Below are positions 8,237 through 16,169 of a DNA stretch of 64,000 nucleotides, one piece after another. The position numbers and the translations under genes were made by a program. The stretch is from an uncultured Bacteroidales bacterium (GTDB taxonomy: Bacteria > Bacteroidota > Bacteroidia > Bacteroidales > UBA932), in contig CASEOO010000020.1 in the NCBI GenBank assembly GCA_949289565.1, positions 41,415 to 105,414 on the forward strand, given 5' to 3'. The notes below the pieces were generated by a model that saw nothing but the letters and a program-made list of their open reading frames with translations, made no database searches and was not told the DNA's origin. Position 1 is the first letter of the stretch; each line of letters begins with the position of its first letter.

Positions 8237-8778
8237 CAGAATCTGTATTTCAGCCCCAGGTGAGGCCATAATGAACTTTTGAGACCTGCTTCATAAAAAC
8301 TCATGGAGACATATCCGAACGAGTCACGGCTGACATGAAGTCCGAGCACAGGCTCGAAAGTCAAGGAAATGGAAACCGGGACAGTGAATATATATTCAAA
8401 TCCAATGCATCCTGCCAGTGAAAGCATCGCGCCGTACATATCTTCATGGTTTCTGACATACCCGGCGCTTGCACCTGGGCCTGCCATGAAACTCATGGAC
8501 TCTCCGGACTGGAAACTGGCTCTGGCAAACTCGTAAAGATAAAGCACGTCAGCCGATATTCCCGGATAAAGATTGCGTCCGGATATCACGCCTGCCATGT
8601 CGAGGCTGGCTGACAGTCTGAGCATCTCTTTTCCTTTCAAAGGCATTCTGTATTCCGCAGAAAACTCATTGTACGCAAATGACAATCCCGCGGCTCTGCT
8701 CTGGGCGGCCATATCTTTCCCTGCTCCAATGATCATCACGGAGGAGACCAGAATGGCTATCCAGGCACGGCTTTTCAT
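8236..8778 (-). CDS. Small outer-membrane beta-barrel-like protein, unknown function
   Basis: 180 residues with a signal peptide (MKSRAWIAILVSSVMIIGAGKDMAAQ; likely cleavage near 25) and a body of amphipathic beta strands ending in LKYRF, the terminal-Phe signal used by the BAM machinery. No known family recognised. It overlaps the GNAT gene upstream by 4 bases and the next barrel gene downstream by 1 base, so the pair is made together, after the acetyltransferase. Confidence 0.6.
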   Translation of the reverse strand: MKSRAWIAILVSSVMIIGAGKDMAAQSRAAGLSFAYNEFSAEYRMPLKGKEMLRLSASLDMAGVISGRNLYPGISADVLYLYEFARASFQSGESMSFMAGPGASAGYVRNHEDMYGAMLSLAGCIGFEYIFTVPVSISLTFEPVLGLHVSRDSFGYVSMSFYEAGLKSSLWPHLGLKYRF

Positions 8779-9371
8779 CTCTGCAGCACTTTCTGCATAT
8801 GCTTCATCTTGTGTCCGAGGAAATCCCGGAATCCTACGGTCTGAAATCCAAGACGGAGGTACAAGGCCTCGGCCTTAGGCTTGTCTTCATCGACTATCAG
8901 GCCGACGACATCAAAGCCGGCTTTGATGGCTCTTTCAGTCATGGCTTCGAAAAGCATGGAGCCTATTCCCCTGGAGCGCATGGCAGGATCGACCCCGACA
9001 GAGTCAAGATAGAATTCTCCGGCCTCTGTCTCCACTGTCTCAGCGAAATCGCCTCCGGACTTGAAAGACTCCAGAATGGCATTCAGGACAGGCTGCTTGA
9101 GAGCTTTGTACATGGCGCCGTCATAGCCGTTCATAGCTCCGACGATTTTCTCAGTGCCGTCATCCGACACCAGGACAGCCACCGAGGTGTATTTATAACT
9201 GTAGAGATTGTCATCCGCTTCCACAAAAGCCTGTATGAAACGGGTGAAATCCTCCTGGGTCATGCCAGGATTCATTTTCAGAAATTCTTCCACGGGCCAG
9301 GCCAGCACTATCATCCTGGCTGCCTCAGGAGCATCCTCCCTGACGGCGTCTCTGACATAGATCTTTTCCAT
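8775..9371 (-). CDS. GNAT-family N-acetyltransferase
   Basis: 198-residue acetyl-CoA-dependent acetyltransferase. The acetyl-CoA pyrophosphate-binding motif A is visible as VDPAMRSRGIGSMLFEAM (about 128-145), preceded by strand beta-4 (EFYLDSVGV) and followed by VVGLIVDEDKPKAEALYLRLGFQTVGF, the beta-5/alpha-4 'ALYLRLGF' signature. The substrate is unknown. It overlaps the following barrel gene by 4 bases and follows pyk after 3 bases, so pyk, this gene and the two barrel genes form one minus-strand transcription unit. Confidence 0.85.
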   Translation of the reverse strand: MEKIYVRDAVREDAPEAARMIVLAWPVEEFLKMNPGMTQEDFTRFIQAFVEADDNLYSYKYTSVAVLVSDDGTEKIVGAMNGYDGAMYKALKQPVLNAILESFKSGGDFAETVETEAGEFYLDSVGVDPAMRSRGIGSMLFEAMTERAIKAGFDVVGLIVDEDKPKAEALYLRLGFQTVGFRDFLGHKMKHMQKVLQR

Positions 9372-9374
9372 AAT

Positions 9375-10784
9375 TTACTGTACGTACTTGAATTCAAGAT
9401 ATGTAGCCCCGAGCTCGTCATTGAAGCTTCCGCCAATGAATGCCACCAGGTCGCCTGATGTTATCCTGCCCTGCTCCACCAGGAGCTGCACGGCATTCTT
9501 CACGAAATCTTCCTTGCTCTTCTGTATCGGAAATTTGTAGCAATAAATGTCGTATGCCAGGGCCAGTTCCCTCATGGTGTAGTCATTGTAGCACATGGCA
9601 TATATAGGCACTTTAGGCCTGAATTCCGAGAGATAGCGTCCTGTACGGCCTGTCCAGGTATCGAAAATGATAGCCTTTACCGGAAGATCTCTCGTAGCGG
9701 CCACGAGTTCTTTAGCCAGAACGGCCGCTATAGGCTTGGACACCATTTCGAGATCCAGGTCCAGGGAAATGCTTATGGACTTCTCGGCTTCTTTGGCGAT
9801 TTTCGTCATTGTAGCAACCGCCTCTACCGGATATTTCCCGCTGGCAGTCTCCCCGCTCAGCATTATGGCATCAGTGCTCTGGAATATGGCATTCGCCACA
9901 TCGGTCACCTCCGCCCTGGTCGGACGAGGGTTTTCTATCATGGTATGCAGCATCTGCGTGGCTATGATCACAGGCTTTTTCCTGGCACGGCAGCGCTGGA
10001 TGATGTGTTTCTGTATCAAAGGTATCCTTTCTGCCGGAATCTCCACTCCGAGGTCGCCTCTGGCCACCATCACTGCATATGTGTGCGAGAGGATGTCATC
10101 GAGATTGTCTATCCCCTGCTGGTTTTCTATCTTCGAGATTATCTTGATGTGGCTTCCGTATGAGTCCAGCAAAGCCTGAACTTCCTCCAGGTCTTCCTTC
10201 CCCCTGACGAACGAATGCGCTATGAAATCCAGATCCGCATCCACAGCCCATTTGACAAATCTTTTGTCTTTTTCCGTCAAGGCAGGCAGCGCGATATGGA
10301 CGTTAGGCACATTGACACTTTTTTTCCCTTTTATAATGCCGTCATTCTGAACCTCGCACAGGAGCTTGTCGTTGTCCTTTCCAGTGATGAACAGGTCCAC
10401 TGCCCCGTCATCTATCAGCACATGCGAGCCGACAGGGACATCAGAAACGAAGTTTGAATAACTGGTATACAGGACAGGGTATCTGCACAGCTTGTCAGGC
10501 CCGTTATGAATTTCAATCCAGTCGCCCTGTCTCGCCACAAAGTCCACAGAATCATCCTCCATGGCTGTCAGCCTCACTTCAGGGCCCTTAGTGTCCACCA
10601 GAATGCCTATTTTGTCTGAAACGGCACGTACATTGTCAACTATCTTCTGCGCTCCCTCTATGGTGGCGTGGGCAGAATTTATTCTCACTATATTCATGCC
10701 GCTCTCATAGAGCTTTGTAAGGAATTTTGCATCGCACCTGCGGTCGGAAATGGTGCATATTATCTTGGTCTTTTTCTCAAACAT
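9375..10784 (-). CDS. pyk: Pyruvate kinase
   Basis: Final ATP-yielding step of glycolysis: phosphoenolpyruvate plus ADP to pyruvate. 469 residues, the usual bacterial length. Seen are the N-terminal TKIICTISD and NIVRINSAH (about 31-39), the DTKGPEVR substrate loop (about 63-70), the catalytic lysine region IISKIENQQG (about 215-224) and MVARGDLGVEIP (about 240-251). The ATQML..M (about 276) and the MLSGETASGKYP phosphate-site motif (about 308-319) follow. The C-terminal domain is standard. The organism also carries a PPi-type phosphofructokinase (22586-23821) and a PEP-synthase-like protein (19507-22515), so the PEP/pyruvate node is well represented in this window. Confidence 0.96.
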   Translation of the reverse strand: MFEKKTKIICTISDRRCDAKFLTKLYESGMNIVRINSAHATIEGAQKIVDNVRAVSDKIGILVDTKGPEVRLTAMEDDSVDFVARQGDWIEIHNGPDKLCRYPVLYTSYSNFVSDVPVGSHVLIDDGAVDLFITGKDNDKLLCEVQNDGIIKGKKSVNVPNVHIALPALTEKDKRFVKWAVDADLDFIAHSFVRGKEDLEEVQALLDSYGSHIKIISKIENQQGIDNLDDILSHTYAVMVARGDLGVEIPAERIPLIQKHIIQRCRARKKPVIIATQMLHTMIENPRPTRAEVTDVANAIFQSTDAIMLSGETASGKYPVEAVATMTKIAKEAEKSISISLDLDLEMVSKPIAAVLAKELVAATRDLPVKAIIFDTWTGRTGRYLSEFRPKVPIYAMCYNDYTMRELALAYDIYCYKFPIQKSKEDFVKNAVQLLVEQGRITSGDLVAFIGGSFNDELGATYLEFKYVQ

Positions 10785-10885
10785 ACTGGTAAAACACTGG
10801 GTATATCAGGCGCGAATTTAAGAAATAAATTTCGATTTGGCGCATCTGGGAATGATGATTCGGCATTAAAATTTCTTTCACTGAT

Positions 10886-10916
10886 TTTGCCTTTATAATA
10901 TAATGAGTTAATTTTG
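10886..10916 (+). promoter_or_regulatory. Bacteroidota-type promoter for rarA
   Basis: -33 TTTG at 10886-10889 and exact -7 TAATTTTG at 10909-10916, spaced 19 bases, 29 bases upstream of the rarA ATG. One of the cleanest promoters in the window. Confidence 0.7.
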
Positions 10917-10945
10917 GCAAGTCAATCAGATTTCAAAATATTGCA

Positions 10946-12256
10946 ATGAGCTTAGACGCAAACAATATAGGAAAAAGCACCATGCTCCCGCCGCTTCCCG
11001 AAAGAATGAGGCCGCAGACGCTGGATGAATACGTGGGACAGAAGCATCTCGTGGGCCACGATGCAGTGATATACCGCATGGTGGAAAGCGGGGAGCTCAA
11101 GTCATTCATCCTGTGGGGCCCTCCAGGAGTAGGCAAGACTACTCTGGCGAAAATCATAGCGAAAACCATGGAAAGAGAATTCTACACTCTTTCAGCAGTC
11201 AGCGCAGGCGTCAAAGAAGTCCGCGAAGTCATCGACAAGGCTAAAGGCGGCTCCATTTTCTCTTCCGCCCGTCCTCCAGTCCTGTTCATAGACGAAATCC
11301 ACAGATTCAGCAAGTCTCAGCAGGACGCTCTGCTGGGCGCTGTAGAAGAAGGCGTGGTGACCCTCATAGGCGCGACCACAGAGAATCCCTCATTCGAAGT
11401 CATCACCCCGCTGCTCTCCAGATGCCAGGTATTCGTCCTGAAACCTCTGGAAGCCGCCGACCTGGATACACTTCTGCACCGGGCCATCTCCCGGGATGCA
11501 GTGCTGAAGACACGGAAATTCGATATCAGGCAGACCGGGGCTCTTTTCAGGTACAGCGGAGGCGATGCCAGGAAGCTCCTGAATATCATTGACCTGCTTT
11601 CTTCCACTTTTCATGGCGATGAAACTATAGTCATCGACGACCAGACAGTGGTTTCCCGGCTTAACGAGCATCTTTCTGTCTACGACAAAGGAGGCGAAAT
11701 GCACTACGACATCATCTCGGCTTTCATCAAGAGCGTCCGCGGTTCAGACCCGAATGCCGCAGTCTATTGGCTGGCGAGAATGCTGAATGGAGGCGAAGAT
11801 CCGCTATTCATAGCGAGAAGAATGTGCATTCTGGCTTCAGAAGATATCGGGCTGGCGAACCCGAATGCCATGCTGCTGGCCAATGCTTGCTTCAATACAG
11901 TTCACAATATCGGCATGCCGGAAGCCCGCATTCCGCTTTCCGAAACTGCCATTTATCTGGCTTCCTCGCCCAAGAGCAATTCAGCATATCTGGCCATAAA
12001 CCAGGCAATGGCCGTCGCCAAAGAGACCCAGGATGCTCCGGTGCCGCTGCACCTGCGCAATGCCCCTACGAAGCTGATGGAGGAGCTCGGATACAGTGAC
12101 GGCTACAAATATGCTCACGACTATCCGGGACACTGGACTGACTTGGAGTTCATGCCGGAAAAGCTGAAAGGAACGAAATTCTACGAGCCGGGGGACAACA
12201 GGAGGGAAATTGAAATGAGGGAGAGGCTCGACCGGCTGTGGCCAAAATATAAATAG
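10946..12256 (+). CDS. rarA: Replication-associated recombination protein A (MgsA/RarA AAA+ ATPase)
   Basis: 436-residue clamp-loader-like AAA+ ATPase that acts at stalled replication forks. Features: N-terminal PLPERMRPQTLDEYVGQ (typical 'RP..L.E..GQ' start), Walker A GPPGVGKTT (about 53-61), Walker B VLFIDEIHRF (about 112-121), sensor 1 GATTENPSF (about 144-152) and arginine finger LLSRCQVF. The C-terminal MgsA domain shows SAFIKSVRGSDPNAAVYWLARM and CILASEDIGLANPNA. Monocistronic, with its own promoter and a large inverted repeat after the stop. Confidence 0.95.
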   Translation: MSLDANNIGKSTMLPPLPERMRPQTLDEYVGQKHLVGHDAVIYRMVESGELKSFILWGPPGVGKTTLAKIIAKTMEREFYTLSAVSAGVKEVREVIDKAKGGSIFSSARPPVLFIDEIHRFSKSQQDALLGAVEEGVVTLIGATTENPSFEVITPLLSRCQVFVLKPLEAADLDTLLHRAISRDAVLKTRKFDIRQTGALFRYSGGDARKLLNIIDLLSSTFHGDETIVIDDQTVVSRLNEHLSVYDKGGEMHYDIISAFIKSVRGSDPNAAVYWLARMLNGGEDPLFIARRMCILASEDIGLANPNAMLLANACFNTVHNIGMPEARIPLSETAIYLASSPKSNSAYLAINQAMAVAKETQDAPVPLHLRNAPTKLMEELGYSDGYKYAHDYPGHWTDLEFMPEKLKGTKFYEPGDNRREIEMRERLDRLWPKYK

Positions 12257-12312
12257 ATAGACTTGTTGTTGCTCGCACACAGAAAATGGTGCTCGCATAC
12301 AACAAGTCTATC
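12256..12312. terminator. Inverted repeat with 14-bp arms between convergent genes
   Basis: Arms 12256-12269 and 12299-12312 match perfectly; the 29-base interior contains two near-identical GCTCGCA-C/T-AC copies. It lies immediately after the rarA stop and before the end of the convergent DUF2752 gene, so a bidirectional terminator is the simplest reading. Confidence 0.55.
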
Positions 12313-12375
12313 AATGCCACAGGCCGAAGGGCGAACCTTGGGGACAGCTGGGAAATGCGCGGAAACCTTCTGATA

Positions 12376-12822
12376 TTAGAAGCAGGGTGTGAAATTGCGG
12401 AAAAGCCAGAACAGGAGGATGACGGCGAGCAAAATCAGCAAGGCCGGGCCGTGATACAGCGCCATCTCCAGTCTCTTGCACAGTTTCGCGAACTCCGGGG
12501 AAAATCCTGGAATCCGATTCCGCACCTTCCGGACAATCACAAGCACGGCATACAGCAGAAGATATGGTATAACCAGCACTAAAAGCAGATTGTAATGCAT
12601 TGCGGAGAGCAAATCCCCGTTCAGCAGACTGTGAATCGCCCTCTGCGAGCCACATCCGGGGCATTCAAGCCCTGTCAGCATATAAAACGGGCATTTAGGC
12701 CAGAATACAGACCCGGCAGGGTCCAGGAACTTGTACAGCAAAATTGCCGCTGTCAAGGCAATGACAGCGGCAACTGAAATCCATAATAATTTGCCGGAGC
12801 CGCGCTTTTCTATATCAGGCAT
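12376..12822 (-). CDS. DUF2752 membrane protein
   Basis: 148-residue inner-membrane protein. The DUF2752 signature is CPFYMLTGLECPGCGSQRAIHSL (about 40-62, with Cys-Pro-Gly-Cys-Gly-x2-Arg), set between hydrophobic segments near 14-31, 75-97 and 123-142. Its molecular role is unknown. The start overlaps the end of the upstream CD225-like gene by 13 bases. With the CD225 and TM2 genes it forms a set that recurs in many Bacteroidota and may be concerned with the membrane. Confidence 0.8.
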   Translation of the reverse strand: MPDIEKRGSGKLLWISVAAVIALTAAILLYKFLDPAGSVFWPKCPFYMLTGLECPGCGSQRAIHSLLNGDLLSAMHYNLLLVLVIPYLLLYAVLVIVRKVRNRIPGFSPEFAKLCKRLEMALYHGPALLILLAVILLFWLFRNFTPCF

Positions 12823-13196
12823 GTGTAGAAAGTATCAGCAGAATCCCACCACATCGCCCAGGACACGCCGGCAAACAAAAGAATGATATATACAATATAA
12901 AAAAGGAGTGTCAAGCCAATTCCCCACAATGACCATCTTCTGGCAAGGCGGGAGAATTTCATGGCATCTTCATAATGTCCGGTATTCCATGCTGAATCCA
13001 CCCTCGAAGCATAGACTATCCCTACTACGCCGAACGGGATGCAGCAGCAAACCGTCACCAGAATAGCCAGCACCAAGTTCGTGCTCGGACGTTCCTGGAC
13101 AGGGTATACAGGCCTTGCCGCATTCTGGTCAGCTCCGCAATGAGTGCAGAATCGTGTTCCTTCCGGCAGTTCTGTGCCGCAGTTCTTGCAATACAT
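12810..13196 (-). CDS. Zinc-ribbon plus CD225/dispanin-like membrane protein
   Basis: 128 residues. The N-terminus is a zinc ribbon, CKNCGTELPEGTRFCTHCG (residues 3-21, two CxxC pairs). The rest resembles CD225/dispanin proteins: a first hydrophobic stretch TNLVLAILVTVCCCIPFGVVGIVYAS, a polar loop with AWNTGHYEDAMKFSRLARRWS, and a second hydrophobic helix. Function in bacteria is unknown. It lies between TM2 and DUF2752 genes on the same strand. Confidence 0.75.
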   Translation of the reverse strand: MYCKNCGTELPEGTRFCTHCGADQNAARPVYPVQERPSTNLVLAILVTVCCCIPFGVVGIVYASRVDSAWNTGHYEDAMKFSRLARRWSLWGIGLTLLFYIVYIILLFAGVSWAMWWDSADTFYTCLI

Positions 13197-13238
13197 ATTT
13201 ACCTACATTTAACTTCGTCAGGCAACGGCACCCGGTTA

Positions 13239-13649
13239 TCAGAATAGAGGGAAAGTCTTCTCAGTGTCAACATACTTGGCCATGAAGGCGTCGTCTGTCA
13301 TAGTGAGAATCAATATGCCCTGGATGAGCATGACGAGACTCCAGATGCCGCATGAGCACAGTCCAAGAATCAGCGATATCACGCCTGCAGTTGTCTTTCC
13401 AAGATAAAAATAATGTATGCCCAAAGTTCCGAGGAATATGCCGAGAAGTCCTGCTACAAGCCTGTCTTTCTTAGGCGCGGCAGTATTCATGGACGCTCCA
13501 CAGCTCGGACAATACTGCACATTTTCAGGGACTTTCGTTCCGCATTTCTGACAATAAACGTCTTTTACGACAGGGGCTCCGCAATGAGGGCATACTGAAG
13601 CGGTGTCAGATATCTCATTGCCGCATTCTTTGCAATTTATCAGTGCCAT
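13239..13649 (-). CDS. Double zinc-ribbon TM2-domain protein
   Basis: 136 residues: two zinc ribbons in tandem (CKECGNEISDTASVCPHCG at 6-24 and CQKCGTKVPENVQYCPSCG at about 33-51). A TM2 domain follows, in which GLLGIFLGTLGIHYFYLGKTTAGVI and a second helix are characteristic (G-x-h-G-h-H-x-F-Y-L-G-k). It is a predicted inner-membrane hairpin protein with a cytoplasmic metal-binding head. Role unknown. First gene of the three-gene small-membrane-protein cluster. Confidence 0.85.
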   Translation of the reverse strand: MALINCKECGNEISDTASVCPHCGAPVVKDVYCQKCGTKVPENVQYCPSCGASMNTAAPKKDRLVAGLLGIFLGTLGIHYFYLGKTTAGVISLILGLCSCGIWSLVMLIQGILILTMTDDAFMAKYVDTEKTFPLF

Positions 13650-13736
13650 AGTATAAGTAATAAAGATTATTCCCGTAATATTTTACGAAGATAGCAATAT
13701 TTATGGTAAAACCACTTATATCCTTGATTTTTGTTC

Positions 13737-15926
13737 TCAGAACGGATACCCGACGCCGAAATGCACGGCGAATCCGTCTCGTCTGAGCCACTGCCGCGGC
13801 CTCAGCCATCTCTCGCCTGCGGCACGGGCCGGGTCATGAAGCCTCATTCCCATATCAATGCGCAGCAGCAGGAAATTCAGGTCCAGACGTACGCCCAGGC
13901 CCCAGTTGGCCGCGATACTTTGGGCGAAAGTCTTCATCATCAGTTTAGAAGCGGTACTGTTTTCCCCTCCCGTATCGCGCAGCGTCCATACATTTCCCGC
14001 ATCCAGGAACAGTGCGCCATCCACCTTCCAGAACATATTGAACCTGTACTCTACATTGGCTTCCAGCTTCATGTCGCCAGTCTGGTTGGCAATGATGAAG
14101 GTTCTGTCAAGGGGTGCAAGGCCTGGTCCGACAGACCTCGCCTGCCATCCGCGCAGGCTGTTCGCACCTCCGGAGTAAAAATGCTTTTCAAACGGAAGCG
14201 CCGTTGAATTGCCGTATGCATACCCTGCCCCGGCCAGAAATCTCGTGGCAAGGGCCTGTCCGTCCTTGCGCCCGAACCTCCATGTCTTGCCTGCAGTGAA
14301 CTCCGCCCTCACATACTGAGAATAAGGGGTGTTCCAGATAATGCCGGCGCCGTTTTCGTCTTTTTTCATGAGCGACTTGAATGCGCTCAGGAGATTGCCT
14401 GCAATATCCACCTGGCATCTTACATAGAAGAAAGGCGTTCTCGGCACGACATCCGAATTGGTTGTATAATAAAATATAGCTCCCGACCCCAGGTCGAAGT
14501 GGTCCTGGTAGGCATTCCTCATGAACGGGTCGCGAGACAGCGTATTGAAAAACTCCTGATCCAGGTCAAACAGCCTCACTACATTCAGCTGGAGAGGATA
14601 TACTTGATAGAAAAACCTCCCGCGGACACTGCCGTTGTAGCCATAAGAGGTGGATATGATATTCCTCGTGTATTCCGGACGGCTCTGATAATTATATGAG
14701 AAATTGATATCGGTTCTCGGAACTGCACCTGGGAAAAGGCTGTATGGAAGAAGCAGGAATTTAGGAAAACTCAACCCGGCAGATACACCGAACTCGTTTG
14801 ACCTTATGGCGTCGTTGAACTTGAACTGGAAATTTCCCATGAAACTCAAATTCAGCCACTCGCCTCCTCTGAAAATATTCTTATGATAGTAGGAAAGCTG
14901 CGGAGACACTCCAAAAAGCCCTGACGAGTTGATTGAAGCTTCCAGATTCAGTTTAAAGCCCTGGAGTTTCGACTGCGAGAGATTTATATTGCAGTCAACT
15001 ATGTTCGTGTCACGTTGCGTCATCTCCACATTTACACTGCTGAAAACACGCAGGGACGAAAGCCGGTTGTAGGCATTGTTCACCATCCGCTCGCTGTAGC
15101 GGCGGCCTGGCTGTATGGTGTTCAAGTCAGCAAGGACTTTCTCCCTGATCTTCAAATCAGCCGGATATGAAATGGCGACATCCCCTATAGTGAATTTGCA
15201 CAGAGGCCTGGCATCGTCTTCAGTCTCGTTTCTGGTATAGCCGTTCACCTTCATCTCCAGCACTGCCGAATCAGGAAACGAGAGCGTGTCCGCTTCAAAA
15301 AAGAAGTAATCTTTGCTGAAAGTGTAGAACCCCCTGTTCCTCATATAAGTGGTGATTCTCTCGCTTTCTTCTTCCAGGAGGCTCTCCGACAGAGGCATGC
15401 CGGCCCTGATCGCCAGCGATGACGTGTCCTTGTAGAATTCATCGGCGAAATCACCGCCTGGCACGCTTATGTTCAGAGATTTGATAGGATATTGCTTCCC
15501 CAGAGTCACATCATAGTCTACATAGACTCTGCGCTTCTTCACTTCTATCCGAGTGTCGACAGTTGAATGGAAGTATCCCAGATATTCCAGATGCCTGGTG
15601 ATATTCTCCACCGAACTTTCCACCATTTCAGGGTCATACACGACCGGGGCCACGCCTACCTTCTGCACAAATTTATCCCAGCCTTTTCCTTTTCCGTTTG
15701 ACCAGTTGTAGACATTCAGGAAAGGATTCCATCCGAAAATAAAGTATGAATTGGGCTTCTGCTTGAGATATGGCTCAATCTGGCCGGTATTGAAGTTTTT
15801 GTCATTGGTTACGGAAATGCTGTTTTTCGCCAGGCGGAATTCACCGTCTTGCAACACCCTCGTCGTGCTGCAGGAAACTGCCAGGACAGCGCCCAAAACG
15901 AAAAATATCCCTTTCCTTAAATCCAT
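13737..15926 (-). CDS. tamL: TamL-like outer-membrane assembly lipoprotein (BamA/TamA family)
   Basis: About 729 residues. Start set at ATG 15926, because the longer frame begins with TTG and this ATG leads directly into the lipoprotein signal MDLRKGIFFVLGAVLAVSCS (lipobox AVSC; lipidated cysteine near residue 19). The N-terminal half has POTRA-like repeats (for example VYVDYDVTLGKQYPIKSLNI and a second near 230-300). The C-terminal half is an Omp85 barrel with the conserved LRGWQARSVGPG (RGW/G element) and a terminal aromatic (GVGYPF). It would help insert or translocate outer-membrane proteins, in Bacteroidota with TamB. Monocistronic; a GC-rich palindrome lies about 50 bases upstream. Confidence 0.9.
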   Translation of the reverse strand: MDLRKGIFFVLGAVLAVSCSTTRVLQDGEFRLAKNSISVTNDKNFNTGQIEPYLKQKPNSYFIFGWNPFLNVYNWSNGKGKGWDKFVQKVGVAPVVYDPEMVESSVENITRHLEYLGYFHSTVDTRIEVKKRRVYVDYDVTLGKQYPIKSLNISVPGGDFADEFYKDTSSLAIRAGMPLSESLLEEESERITTYMRNRGFYTFSKDYFFFEADTLSFPDSAVLEMKVNGYTRNETEDDARPLCKFTIGDVAISYPADLKIREKVLADLNTIQPGRRYSERMVNNAYNRLSSLRVFSSVNVEMTQRDTNIVDCNINLSQSKLQGFKLNLEASINSSGLFGVSPQLSYYHKNIFRGGEWLNLSFMGNFQFKFNDAIRSNEFGVSAGLSFPKFLLLPYSLFPGAVPRTDINFSYNYQSRPEYTRNIISTSYGYNGSVRGRFFYQVYPLQLNVVRLFDLDQEFFNTLSRDPFMRNAYQDHFDLGSGAIFYYTTNSDVVPRTPFFYVRCQVDIAGNLLSAFKSLMKKDENGAGIIWNTPYSQYVRAEFTAGKTWRFGRKDGQALATRFLAGAGYAYGNSTALPFEKHFYSGGANSLRGWQARSVGPGLAPLDRTFIIANQTGDMKLEANVEYRFNMFWKVDGALFLDAGNVWTLRDTGGENSTASKLMMKTFAQSIAANWGLGVRLDLNFLLLRIDMGMRLHDPARAAGERWLRPRQWLRRDGFAVHFGVGYPF

Positions 15927-15977
15927 ATCCCTAAAATCATCCAAAATTATCCTATAAATTCAAATATTCAAAATAAA

Positions 15978-15998
15978 ATTGGCCGGAGTCCGGCCAAT
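15978..15998. repeat. Perfect GC-rich palindrome in a divergent promoter region
   Basis: Arms 15978-15986 and 15990-15998 (loop AGT; extendable to 10 bp with a 1-base loop) lie between the divergently transcribed tamL and decarboxylase genes. There a terminator would make no obvious sense unless it attenuates one of them. The region 15927-16169 (243 bases) also has a 6-bp dyad at 16045-16058 and a 7-bp dyad at 16076-16094. I see no exact TAnnTTTG promoter in it. Confidence 0.45.
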
Positions 15999-16169
15999 CC
16001 CAATGTCACGGCAGAAGAATCTGACCGGCAGAGTGCAATTTTAACGCATATTTATGCGGAATCAGTAGAATTAATGAATATAAATCGTATATTCGCAGCC
16101 TGATTTCCACAATCCGGCCGAGACGGATTGGAAAAATTCCACCAAAGTAACTTAATTGCATTAGCAGAG

